From Streptomyces sp. JHA26 (GTDB lineage: Bacteria; Actinomycetota; Actinomycetes; Streptomycetales; Streptomycetaceae), in NCBI RefSeq assembly GCF_002005565.1, contig NZ_BDJC01000023.1:36143-100142 (forward strand): a stretch of 64,000 nucleotides of DNA, in the 5' to 3' direction. The notes below the pieces were generated by a model. That model was not told the DNA's origin. It was given only the letters and a program-made list of their open reading frames with translations, and made no database searches. The position numbers and the translations under genes were made by a program. Shown here piece by piece: positions 38,013 to 45,827 of the stretch (position 1 is the first letter of the stretch; each line of letters starts with the position of its first letter).

Positions 38013-38225
38013 TCAGGTGAGCGCAGGCTCCGCCTGGTGTGCGTCAACGCTCTCCATGCTCTCCATGATCCTGTCGTGAGAAGCGGCAGCCGCCAACGCG
38101 TCCTTCTCCGCCTGGATCCGTCCGAGCTCGGATTCCAGGTCCTGGACGCGCTGCTGGAGCCGTCGCATCTCGGCGAGGAGTCGAGGGTCGGAGCCGCCGA
38201 CGTAACCGAGAAGCGCCTTTGCCAT
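38013..38225 (-). CDS. Small coiled-coil hypothetical protein
   Basis: A 70-residue protein, MAKALLGYVGGSDPRLLAEM then a heptad-like helix (RRLQQRVQDLESELGRIQAE), ending VDAHQAEPALT. I recall near-identical small proteins in other Streptomyces but no known function. The ATG at 38225 has GGAGG upstream. An in-frame start at 38303 would add 26 unrelated residues. It has its own terminator and an A/T-rich upstream region, so it is a stand-alone gene. The coiled coil suggests dimerisation; nothing points to DNA binding. Confidence 0.85.
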   Translation of the reverse strand: MAKALLGYVGGSDPRLLAEMRRLQQRVQDLESELGRIQAEKDALAAAASHDRIMESMESVDAHQAEPALT

Positions 38226-38593
38226 GATGGATGGTCCTCCACAATGAGTGACCGACCGAAGCGGTGTGGGTCGTGAGGGATTCGCACCCGCGGTGCTTGG
38301 CACTCTTCAGTTTTTACTGCCGTTCAACCATGCCAAACAGCTAAGGTGCGCGGGGCTTTCAGCGTCTCACCAAAAAGTTTGACGGTCAACACGATCACGC
38401 CCCGTATTGACGGGTGCCCGGGGCGCGCGGCCGGGAAACGGCGGCGCGGCGACTCCTGCGGGCCCCTGGGGGCGTGGCGATCATCCTGGGTGAGGAGCCT
38501 GCCACGAGGTCGGCGTTCTCCGCAACCACCTGCTCGTTCTCCTTCCCCCGCCCCCTCGCTCCGGGCGCCGGGCCGGCTCCGCGCGGTGCCGCG
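38226..38593. other. 368-nt intergenic region
   Basis: Lies between the 70-aa gene and the acylphosphatase gene, both minus. The part at 38305-38345 is A/T rich (CAGTTTTTACTGCCG) and probably includes the promoter of the 70-aa gene; TTGAAC on the minus strand near 38327 could be a -35, but I see no matching -10. The rest is GC rich without a supported gene. Confidence 0.5.
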
Positions 38594-38875
38594 TCAGCGG
38601 ATGGCGAAGCCCTCGTAGCCGCCGCGGGGTGTGGCCCAGATCTCGGTGACGCCGTCCACGCGTCCGGGCGTGTCGCCGGCCCGCAGCCAGTCGAGGAGCC
38701 CCTCGCACCGCTCGCGCGGGCCTTCCGCGACCACCTGGACACGCCCGTCGGCCAGATTGAGAGCAAAACCACTCACATCGCCGAGTTCCAGCGCCCTGGC
38801 CCGCGTGAACCAGCGGAAACCCACGCCCTGGACCTGCCCGCGCACCCACGCGACCAGCCGTACATCCTCGCTCAT
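38594..38875 (-). CDS. Acylphosphatase
   Basis: A 93-residue enzyme hydrolysing carboxyl-phosphate bonds. The active-site arginine is in [18 protein letters not shown] (residues 12-29, Arg21) and the asparagine in [17 protein letters not shown] (Asn40). Length and ferredoxin-like pattern are normal. The physiological role of bacterial acylphosphatases is unclear. The ATG at 38875 gives the standard start. It is divergent from the CAP-domain gene. Confidence 0.94.
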   Translation of the reverse strand: MSEDVRLVAWVRGQVQGVGFRWFTRARALELGDVSGFALNLADGRVQVVAEGPRERCEGLLDWLRAGDTPGRVDGVTEIWATPRGGYEGFAIR

Positions 38876-39035
38876 GAGTGCAACCTAACCAGTCAATGTC
38901 TCTCCGGGCACTTCACCCCCTGACACCATGCGGTACCGTCCCCACCCAATGAATCCCATCTGAAACTCACCCGTTCGTGTGAGTACTGGGTGAACGCCAG
39001 GACACGTCGACCGTGAGGACGAGGAAGGCCAGGAC

Positions 39036-40217
39036 ATGGGACGCCACCGACGCTCCGCCGCCGGCCGCGCCGCCACCGGCCGCGCCGCGGAGGGCCGCCG
39101 GACGGACGGCTCCGCGGAACAGGGCCGGCACCCGACGGTCCCGGGCCGGGACGTCCGTCCCACGATGGGCATCGCGCCCTACCTGAACCCCGAGGCGTAC
39201 GCCGAGACCCTCGCGAAGAGCGACGCCTACCTGTTCGGGCCGGACGACCGGGACGGCGAGGGCCACCCGGGCGCGGGCCGCACGGTCCCCTTCCCCAGCG
39301 AGGGCTTCACCCCGGACGACGGTCCGCGGCGCGCGGGTTCGCGGCGCCGCGGGAGCCGGCGGAAGAAGGCCGTCGCGCCGGTCCGCACGGGGCTGCTCGG
39401 CGTCTCCGCCGCGGTCGCGCTCGGCACGGTCGTCATGGCCACGGGTGCGGTGCCCGGCCTCGACGACTACCGCTTCGGCGGTGTCGGCGGTGGCGACCGG
39501 GTGCAGTCGGCCGACGTCCCGACCAACAACCCGGCCGAGCAGGGCGGTGCCTACGGCAGCGCGGACACCGGCCCCGACGGCGGCGCGTCCGCGAACCGTG
39601 GCACCGGCCGCTCCGCCCCGCCCTCCGCCCCCGCGCCCTCCTCCTCCTCGCCCTCGGCCTCCGCCTCCGCCTCCCCGTCGACGTCGGCATCGGCATCGGC
39701 ATCGGCCGCGCCGACCGGGACGCCGACGAAGACGCGGGAGCCCGAGGCGTCCACGCCCAGCCGGAAGCAGCCCGCGCCGTCGCGCACGGCCACGGAGGCG
39801 CCGGAGCGGACCGGTGCCCCCGCCGGCTCCGTGACCGAGCAGGCCGCGGCCGAGGCCCAGGTGCTCGAACTCGTCAACGACGAGCGGGCCGAGGCGGGCT
39901 GCAGTCCGGTGGCCGCGAACAGCGCGCTGCGCGAACTGGCCGAGGACTTCAGCGCGACCATGGCGGCACAGGACTTCTTCGACCACACCGACCCCGCCGG
40001 CGCCACGCCGTGGGACCGGGCCGAGGCGGTGGGGATAGGCAACCTCGGCGGCGAGAACATAGCCCGCGGACAGGCCGACGCCCAGGCCGTGATGGACGCC
40101 TGGATGGACAGCCCGGGGCACAAGGCCAACATCCTGAACTGCGACTTCCGGACCCTGGGCGTCGGCGTCCACTTCGGCCCGGGCGGTCCGTGGTGGACAC
40201 AGGACTTCGGCTACTGA
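39036..40217 (+). CDS. CAP/SCP-domain extracellular protein
   Basis: A 393-residue membrane-anchored protein with a C-terminal CAP (SCP/PR1-like) domain outside the cell. The cytosolic N-terminus of about 110 residues is basic and ends RRRGSRRKKAVAP. One membrane helix follows (TGLLGVSAAVALGTVVMATG). A low-complexity linker (residues about 190-235) is made of SPSASASASPSTSASASASA and Thr/Pro. The CAP domain (about 270-393) has LVNDERAEAGCSPVAANSAL, FFDHTDPAG, GENIARG and WMDSPGHKANILNCDFRTLG. Its role is unknown; related spore-coat and cell-wall proteins exist. Its ATG is at 39036 with GAGGAAGG upstream. Confidence 0.9.
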   Translation: MGRHRRSAAGRAATGRAAEGRRTDGSAEQGRHPTVPGRDVRPTMGIAPYLNPEAYAETLAKSDAYLFGPDDRDGEGHPGAGRTVPFPSEGFTPDDGPRRAGSRRRGSRRKKAVAPVRTGLLGVSAAVALGTVVMATGAVPGLDDYRFGGVGGGDRVQSADVPTNNPAEQGGAYGSADTGPDGGASANRGTGRSAPPSAPAPSSSSPSASASASPSTSASASASAAPTGTPTKTREPEASTPSRKQPAPSRTATEAPERTGAPAGSVTEQAAAEAQVLELVNDERAEAGCSPVAANSALRELAEDFSATMAAQDFFDHTDPAGATPWDRAEAVGIGNLGGENIARGQADAQAVMDAWMDSPGHKANILNCDFRTLGVGVHFGPGGPWWTQDFGY

Positions 40218-40290
40218 GCGACGCGCCGGGGCGCTGTCGCGGGGGCGGCGCGTTCTGCGGGGTGGCGCTGTGCTCACGTACGCTGGGGAC

Positions 40291-40683
40291 ATGTCGACCA
40301 CGCAGGAGCGCACGGAGGAACAGGACCTCCCCTACGACGTGTTCTCCCGGGCGTGTCCCTCGCGCGACACCCTGGAGCACGTCACGGGACGCTGGGGCGC
40401 GCTGACGCTCGGCGCGCTGTACGAGGGGTCCTTCCGCTTCAACGAACTGCGGCGCCGTGTCGACGGCGTGAGCGAGAAGATGCTGTCCCAGACCCTGCAC
40501 GCGCTGGAGCGCGACGGTCTGGTGCACCGCGAGGCCCAGCCCACCAACCCGCCCCGCGTGGACTACGAACTCACCCCGCCGGGACGCGAGGTGGCCGGGC
40601 GGCTGATCGCGCTCATCCAGTGCCTGGAGGGGCACATGGACGAGGTGCTCGCGTCACGTGAGCGCTACGACGCCCGGAACTAG
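40291..40683 (+). CDS. HxlR-family transcriptional regulator
   Basis: A 130-residue winged-helix regulator. HxlR features are the N-terminal [20 protein letters not shown] (Cys22, often the redox- or aldehyde-sensing cysteine in this family) and [20 protein letters not shown], the recognition helix. The wing reads [20 protein letters not shown]. The ATG at 40291 is preferred over GTG at 40270. Convergent with mutM: the two stop codons share the same CTAG. No target gene is evident nearby. Confidence 0.92.
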   Translation: MSTTQERTEEQDLPYDVFSRACPSRDTLEHVTGRWGALTLGALYEGSFRFNELRRRVDGVSEKMLSQTLHALERDGLVHREAQPTNPPRVDYELTPPGREVAGRLIALIQCLEGHMDEVLASRERYDARN

Positions 40684-41540
40684 GACGCCGCGCGCGGCGG
40701 GCGCTGGCACTTCGGGCAGAAGTAGCTGGAGCGGTTCATCCACGGCCGACGGCGCATCGGCGTCGCGCAGCGGCGGCAGGGCAGGCCCTCGCGGCCGTAC
40801 GCGTCGAGCGAGCGGTCGAAGTAGCCGGACTCCCCGTTGACGTTGACGTACAGGCTGTCGAAGCTGGTGCCGCCGACGGCGAGGGCCGCGTTCATCACGT
40901 CCCGGACGTGGCCGAGGAGTTCGGCGGTGCGGGGCCGGGTGAGGGTGGCCGTCGGACGTTCGTAGTGCAGGCGGGAGCGCCACAGGGCCTCGTCCGCGTA
41001 GATGTTGCCGACGCCGCTGATCAGGGACTGGTCGAGCAGGGCCCGTTTGACGGTGGTGCGCTTGCGGCGCAGGGCCAGGTGGAACGCCTCGTCGTCGAAG
41101 AGCGGGTCGAGGGGGTCGCGGGCGATGTGCCCGATGACGTCGGGCAGTCCGTCCGCGGTGGTGTCGTGCAGGGACAGGCCGCCGAAGGTGCGCTGGTCGA
41201 CGAAGCGGAGTTCGGTGCCGAGTCCGTCGGCGAAGCGGACGCGGATGCGCAGGTGCTTCTCGTCCGGTGCCTCGTGCGGCTGGACCAGGAGTTGGCCGCT
41301 CATGCCGAGGTGGGCGAGGACCGCCTGGCCGGTGTCCTCCAGGGGCAGCCACAGGTACTTGCCGCGGCGGCTGGGCGTGCCGATGCGGTGCCCCTTCAGG
41401 CGCTGGGCGAAGTCGTCGCCGCCGGCGACGTGCCGACGCACGGCACGCGGGTGCAGGACTTCGGCGTCGGCGACGGTCCGGTGGGCGACCCAGCGTTCCA
41501 GGCCGCGCCGTACGACTTCGACCTCGGGCAACTCGGGCAT
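40680..41540 (-). CDS. mutM: Formamidopyrimidine-DNA glycosylase
   Basis: MutM (Fpg) removes 8-oxoguanine and nicks the site. The 286-residue product starts [20 protein letters not shown], where processed Pro2 is the Schiff-base nucleophile and Glu3 is catalytic. Lys58-equivalent lies in [10 protein letters not shown]. The helix-two-turn-helix includes [20 protein letters not shown], and the C-terminal zinc finger is CRRCATPM...YFCPKCQ. The ATG at 41540 must be the start because the product depends on Pro2. It follows rnc by 79 nt. Confidence 0.97.
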   Translation of the reverse strand: MPELPEVEVVRRGLERWVAHRTVADAEVLHPRAVRRHVAGGDDFAQRLKGHRIGTPSRRGKYLWLPLEDTGQAVLAHLGMSGQLLVQPHEAPDEKHLRIRVRFADGLGTELRFVDQRTFGGLSLHDTTADGLPDVIGHIARDPLDPLFDDEAFHLALRRKRTTVKRALLDQSLISGVGNIYADEALWRSRLHYERPTATLTRPRTAELLGHVRDVMNAALAVGGTSFDSLYVNVNGESGYFDRSLDAYGREGLPCRRCATPMRRRPWMNRSSYFCPKCQRPPRAAS

Positions 41541-41619
41541 GACTTCCCCTCGGGCGGTCCGGTGGACGGCCCGACGCGCCCGGTGCTGGGGCGGGCGCTC
41601 GGGTCGTGCTGTGCTGTGG

Positions 41620-42438
41620 TCAGGCGGATGCCGACGGCACGTCGGTGTTCGGCTCGGTGACGACGTCCGCGGCCGACGGGGTGTCCGTGGCCTTGGCGCG
41701 TTCGTCCGCCGCGGCGCGGATGGACCGCCACGCGGATTCCGCGGCCTGCTGCTCCGCCTCCTTCTTGCTGCGGCCGGTGCCGGTGCCGTACGAGACGCCT
41801 CCGACGCGGGCGGCAGCAGTGAAGGTCTTCTCGTGGTCCGGGCCGGTCTCCGTGACCAGGTACTCGGGGACGCCGAGTCCTTCGGTCGCGGTGAGTTCCT
41901 GGAGGCTGGTCTTCCAGTCCAGGCCGGCACCGAGGTTGGAGGACTTCTCGATCAGCGGGTCGAACAGGCGGTGCACCAGTTCGGAGGCCGCGTCGAGGCC
42001 CTGGTCGAGATAGACCGCGCCGATCACCGCTTCGAGGGTGTCGGCGAGGATGGACGCCTTGTCCCGGCCGCCCGTGCCCTCTTCACCGCGGCCGAGCCGG
42101 ATGAAGGAACCGAGGTCGAGCCCGCGGCCCACCTCCGCCAGCGCACGCGAGTTGACCACCGCGGCCCGCAACTTGGCCAGCTGGCCCTCGGGCAGGTCGG
42201 GGTGGGTGCGGTACAGCGTGTCCGTGACGACGAGGCCGAGGACGGAGTCACCGAGGAACTCCAGCCGCTCGTTCGTCGGCAGACCGCCGTTCTCGTACGC
42301 GTAGGAACGGTGGGTCAGCGCACGCACCAGAAGGGCGGACTCGAGCTGATAGCCGAGCCGCCCTTCCAGAAGCGTGTGGGACGAGGCCTGGGTGTCCGCC
42401 TTCTTCTTGGCGTCTTCCGCCTTCTTGGGGACTGACAC
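41620..42438 (-). CDS. rnc: Ribonuclease III (AbsB)
   Basis: RNase III cuts double-stranded RNA in rRNA precursors and mRNAs. In S. coelicolor it is AbsB, needed globally for antibiotic production. The 272-residue product has the catalytic domain with [20 protein letters not shown] near residue 58 and the downstream acidic [20 protein letters not shown]. The double-stranded RNA-binding domain (about residues 170-240) ends [16 protein letters not shown]. The start is GTG at 42438. Lysine-rich N-terminus and Thr/Ala tail are outside the core. It follows rpmF by 19 nt, in a DUF177-rpmF-rnc-mutM order typical of actinobacteria. Confidence 0.97.
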   Translation of the reverse strand: MSVPKKAEDAKKKADTQASSHTLLEGRLGYQLESALLVRALTHRSYAYENGGLPTNERLEFLGDSVLGLVVTDTLYRTHPDLPEGQLAKLRAAVVNSRALAEVGRGLDLGSFIRLGRGEEGTGGRDKASILADTLEAVIGAVYLDQGLDAASELVHRLFDPLIEKSSNLGAGLDWKTSLQELTATEGLGVPEYLVTETGPDHEKTFTAAARVGGVSYGTGTGRSKKEAEQQAAESAWRSIRAAADERAKATDTPSAADVVTEPNTDVPSASA

Positions 42439-42457
42439 AGTGCCTCTCACCAGCCGC

Positions 42458-42631
42458 TCAGACCTCGAGGACCTGGCGCTTGTTGTAAGTGCCGCAAGAC
42501 GGGCACGCGATGTGCTGCTGCTTGGGCTCGTGGCAGCGCTCGCACGCAACCAGGGTGGGGACCGCAGCCTTCCACTGCGACCGGCGGTGGCGCGTGTTGC
42601 TGCGCGACATCTTCCGCTTCGGAACAGCCAC
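42458..42631 (-). CDS. rpmF: 50S ribosomal protein L32
   Basis: The 57-residue L32, [20 protein letters not shown] onward. It keeps the zinc-type cysteines [17 protein letters not shown] (about residues 33-49), so this is the C+ form. Streptomyces often carry C- paralogues of such proteins under Zur control elsewhere. The GTG at 42631 lies 2 nt after the DUF177 stop, implying coupled translation. Confidence 0.96.
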   Translation of the reverse strand: MAVPKRKMSRSNTRHRRSQWKAAVPTLVACERCHEPKQQHIACPSCGTYNKRQVLEV

Positions 42632-42633
42632 GG

Positions 42634-43278
42634 CTACTTCTCCTGCTTCTCGTCGACGCCCGGTTCGGCGCCGCTCATCTCGTCCTTCTCGCCGTCTTCG
42701 AGTGAACCGGCGAGTCCCTGCAAAGCCGCCCAACGGATGTCGACGGCGTCATGGTGGTGGTCCGGGTCGTCCGCCAGGCGTGCTCCGCACTCGGAGCACA
42801 GACCCGGGCAGTCTTCCTGGCACACCGGCTGCATCGGCAGTGCGAGCACCACCGCATCGCGCAGCACGGGTTCGAGGTCGATCAGGCCGTCCTCGACGAA
42901 GAGCCTGTCCTCGTCTTCCTCGGCGTCGTCGGCCGGTTCCGCCTTCACGCGGCCCCGGTCGTCGGCGTCAGGGTACGAGAACATCTCCTGGAAGTCCGCT
43001 TCGAGCTGCTGCTCCAGCGGCTCCAGACACCTTACGCACTCCCCCTCGGCCTTGGCACGGGCGGTGCCTGTGACGAGCACCCCTTCCATGACCGACTCGA
43101 GCCGGAGCTCGAGCTCCACCGGGGCGCCTTCCGGCACTCCGATGACTCCCGCGACACCGAGGTCCCGGGGAGCGTCGATCGTGCGGTTCAAGCGCTGCAG
43201 CGCACCAGGACGCCGTCCCAGCTCGTGCGTGTCGAACACGAGAGGGTTCCGGTGGTCGAGGCGGGCGTTCAGAGCCAT
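42634..43278 (-). CDS. DUF177 (YceD-like) protein
   Basis: A 214-residue acidic protein of the DUF177/YceD family, always found next to rpmF and thought to help 23S rRNA accumulation or large-subunit biogenesis. Family traits are the [20 protein letters not shown] segment near residue 78 and [20 protein letters not shown] near residue 155, each with a cysteine pair. The C-terminus is acidic and variable. ATG at 43278. First gene of DUF177-rpmF-rnc-mutM. Confidence 0.93.
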   Translation of the reverse strand: MALNARLDHRNPLVFDTHELGRRPGALQRLNRTIDAPRDLGVAGVIGVPEGAPVELELRLESVMEGVLVTGTARAKAEGECVRCLEPLEQQLEADFQEMFSYPDADDRGRVKAEPADDAEEDEDRLFVEDGLIDLEPVLRDAVVLALPMQPVCQEDCPGLCSECGARLADDPDHHHDAVDIRWAALQGLAGSLEDGEKDEMSGAEPGVDEKQEK

Positions 43279-43422
43279 TCCTGCTTTCGATCTTCGAGCT
43301 GAGGGAACGCCGCCCTGCGGTGTCCCCGGGCAGCGTTGATCGCGGACGTACGCGCGACCGAAGAGCCAGGATACTGGACCTTTCGCTCTCGGCCCAATCC
43401 GGCCCCGGGGCCGGTGCCCGGA

Positions 43423-44547
43423 CTAGTGCCCGCGGCCCTGCTCGTAGGCCCTCAGCTGCTCGGCACTGATCATGCTGGTGTCGAAGAGGCTGGTCTCGTC
43501 GAGGGCCCCCGGCTGGGCCGGCGGCAGCTGCGGGGGCTGCTGGGGCTGGGCGTAGCCCTGGGCGTCGTAGGCGGGCTGCTGGGGGTCGTAGGCGGGCTGC
43601 TGGGCGTCGTAGCCCTGATACGCGTAGGGGTCGGCGGTCTGCTGCTGGTAGCCGTACGCGTCCTGCTGGTCGCCGTAGGGCTGCTGGTAGCCGCCGTACG
43701 GGTCGGGCTGCTGCTGGGCGTAGCCGTACGCCAGCTGCTGCGACGGCATCTCCGGTACGGCCGGCGCCTGCGCCGCCGCCGGCTGCTGCTCGCCGTACTC
43801 CCGCTGCCGGGGCTGCTCGGCGGGGGCGTCCGAGAGGGCCGCGAGGCCGGCGAGGTAGTCGGCGTCGCTGGAGTGCTGGACGGTGCTGAGGTCGTCGGCG
43901 AGGGCGCCGAGGTCGTCGGTGGCGATCCGGCCGTGCAGCTTCTGGCGGCCCCGGCCGACGGCCTCCAGGGTCTTGGCCAGGACCGCCTCGAAGGCACCGA
44001 GCTTGGTGTCGACGTAGGTGTCCGCGTCGCGGCGCAGCGTCTCGGGGTCGTGGCTGCGCTCGGGGGCGTCCTCGTCCTCGTGGCCGTTCTCGTCGAGGCC
44101 GGGTCCGGTGCCCAGCAGCTTCTCCCGGCCCCGGCCGACGGAGCCGAGGGTCTTGGTGAGGACGACCTCGAAGTTGGCGAGCTTGGAGTCGACGTAGTCG
44201 TCGGCCTCGGCGCGGATCTCCTCGGCCTCCTGACGGGCCTCGGCGAGGATCCGGTCGGCCTCGGCCTGGGAGCGGCGGGCCACTTCCGTGTCGGCGATCA
44301 GGGAGCCGCGTTCGGCGTGCGCGCTCTCGATGATCCGCTCGGCCTCCTGGCGGGCCTGCTCGACCAGCTGATCGCGGTCGCCGATCAGCTCCTGGGCCCG
44401 GGCGAGGGAACCGGGGAGCTCGGCGCGCAGCTCCTCCAGCATGGAGAGGAGCTCGGCGCGGTTGACCACGCACGAGGCCGACATGGGCATGGCGCGGGCG
44501 CCGGAGACCATCGCGGTGATCTCGTCGAGCTTCTTCTGCACGTCCAC
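43423..44547 (-). CDS. DivIVA-like coiled-coil protein with Q/Y-rich tail
   Basis: A 374-residue cytosolic protein. The first 120 residues form a coiled coil (LVEQARQEAERIIESAHAER, DRILAEARQEAEEIRAEADD) as in DivIVA and ATP-synthase-b-like proteins. A 30-residue module is then duplicated: DYVDSKLANFEVVLTKTLGS near residue 119 and TYVDTKLGAFEAVLAKTLEA near residue 175. The last 130 residues are low complexity, full of Q, Y, P, G and A (AYGYQQQTADPYAYQGYDAQ), resembling disordered phase-separating tails. The start is GTG at 44547. It sits between coaD and DUF177. Function unknown; a polar-growth or cytoskeletal role is inference. Confidence 0.85.
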   Translation of the reverse strand: MDVQKKLDEITAMVSGARAMPMSASCVVNRAELLSMLEELRAELPGSLARAQELIGDRDQLVEQARQEAERIIESAHAERGSLIADTEVARRSQAEADRILAEARQEAEEIRAEADDYVDSKLANFEVVLTKTLGSVGRGREKLLGTGPGLDENGHEDEDAPERSHDPETLRRDADTYVDTKLGAFEAVLAKTLEAVGRGRQKLHGRIATDDLGALADDLSTVQHSSDADYLAGLAALSDAPAEQPRQREYGEQQPAAAQAPAVPEMPSQQLAYGYAQQQPDPYGGYQQPYGDQQDAYGYQQQTADPYAYQGYDAQQPAYDPQQPAYDAQGYAQPQQPPQLPPAQPGALDETSLFDTSMISAEQLRAYEQGRGH

Positions 44548-44678
44548 CGTGTGCTCGCCACTCTCTACAGCTGTGTTGGAGACGGACGGGACGACTGTAC
44601 GACCCCGGGGTGTCGTGGGGACACCGGGTGACGGATCGTCGGTCTCCGCAGGCGGCGCGGGAGCGTGCCGGGGCGCGC

Positions 44679-45158
44679 TCAGTCCTTCCTCAGGCGTTCC
44701 GAGAGGGCTTCGAGGACCAGCGGCGGCACCAGGTGGGAGACGTCGCCGCCCCAGGTCGCGACCTCCTTGACCAGGGAGGACGACAGGAAGCTGTAGGTGG
44801 GGTTGGTGGGGATGAAGAGGGTCTCCACACCGGAGAGGCCGTTGTTCATCTGGGCCATCTGCAGCTCGTAGTCGAAGTCGCTGACCGCACGCAGGCCCTT
44901 GACGATGGCCGGGATCTCGCGCTGCTTGCAGAAGTCGACGAGGAGGCCGTGGAAGGCCTCCACGCGGACGTTCCCGTACTCGGCGGTGACCTGGCCGATG
45001 AGGTCGATCCGCTCCTCGATCTCGAACAGGCCCTTCTTGGCCTGGTTGATCATCACCGCGACGTAGACCTCGTCGTAGAGACTGGAGGCCCGGGCGATGA
45101 TGTCGAGATGTCCGTTGGTGATCGGGTCGAACGACCCGGGACAGACGGCGCGGCGCAC
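44679..45158 (-). CDS. coaD: Phosphopantetheine adenylyltransferase
   Basis: CoaD makes dephospho-CoA from 4'-phosphopantetheine and ATP, the fourth step of CoA synthesis. The 159-residue product has VRRAVCPGSFDPITNGHLDI at the start, with the nucleotidyltransferase T/HxGH motif (TNGH). NPTYSFLSSSLVKEVATWGG near the end (ISSTxVR-like site) binds ATP. The GTG at 45158 follows GAGGGAAA. It lies 26 nt after rsmD, the usual bacterial pairing. Confidence 0.96.
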   Translation of the reverse strand: MRRAVCPGSFDPITNGHLDIIARASSLYDEVYVAVMINQAKKGLFEIEERIDLIGQVTAEYGNVRVEAFHGLLVDFCKQREIPAIVKGLRAVSDFDYELQMAQMNNGLSGVETLFIPTNPTYSFLSSSLVKEVATWGGDVSHLVPPLVLEALSERLRKD

Positions 45159-45184
45159 TTGATTTCCCTCGCTCTCCGGTCCGG

Positions 45185-45772
45185 TCATCGTGCGTCTTCG
45201 CACGTAGAGGCGGCGCGACCGTACCAAAACGTTCCCTCGCCGTAGCGACGGGCCCTGATCGCCTCGAAGCCGTCGGGCCAGCCGAACGTCCCGCCTCTGG
45301 TGCTGCGCTCCACGGTGACGAGCGCTTCTTCGGTGAGCCAGCCCTCCGTGCGGAGTGTGAGCAGGATCTCCCGAAGATCGTCGTCGGAGACGGCGTACGG
45401 CGGGTCGAGGAAGACGATGTCGTACGGCTCGGCCGGGGCCGGGGTGCGGATGACCTGTTCCGCTCTGCCCGTCCTGACCTCGGCGCCCGGCAGGCCGAGG
45501 GACGTGGCGTTGTCCCGGACGGTGCGGGCGGCGCGGGCGTCGGCCTCGACGAGCAGGACGTGCCCCGCGCCCCGGGACAGCGCCTCCAGGCCGACGGCGC
45601 CGGATCCGGCGTACAGGTCGAGGACCCGTTCGCCGTCGAGGGGGCCGCCGAGCAGGGACTGCCAGGTGGAGAAGAGTCCCTCGCGTGCGCGGTCGGAGGT
45701 GGGGCGGGTACCGGTCCCTGGCGGGACGGCGAGGCGGCGCCCGCCGGCTTTGCCGGCGATCACGCGGGTCAT
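45185..45772 (-). CDS. rsmD: 16S rRNA (guanine966-N2)-methyltransferase RsmD
   Basis: A 195-residue SAM-dependent enzyme for m2G966 of 16S rRNA. It starts TRVIAGKAGGRRLAVPPG. The SAM motif is RVLDLYAGSGAVGLEALSRG near residue 49. The catalytic N-methyl motif DPPY is in YDIVFLDPPYAVSDDD near residue 117. The early RPTSDRAREGLFSTWQ is another family block. The ATG at 45772 gives the full family N-terminus. It lies between recG and coaD on the same strand. Confidence 0.95.
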   Translation of the reverse strand: MTRVIAGKAGGRRLAVPPGTGTRPTSDRAREGLFSTWQSLLGGPLDGERVLDLYAGSGAVGLEALSRGAGHVLLVEADARAARTVRDNATSLGLPGAEVRTGRAEQVIRTPAPAEPYDIVFLDPPYAVSDDDLREILLTLRTEGWLTEEALVTVERSTRGGTFGWPDGFEAIRARRYGEGTFWYGRAASTCEDAR

Positions 45773-45827
45773 CTCTGTGTCCTTGTCGGTGTGCTCGGGT
45801 GGACGGACGGTGTCCGGTCCCAGTCTG

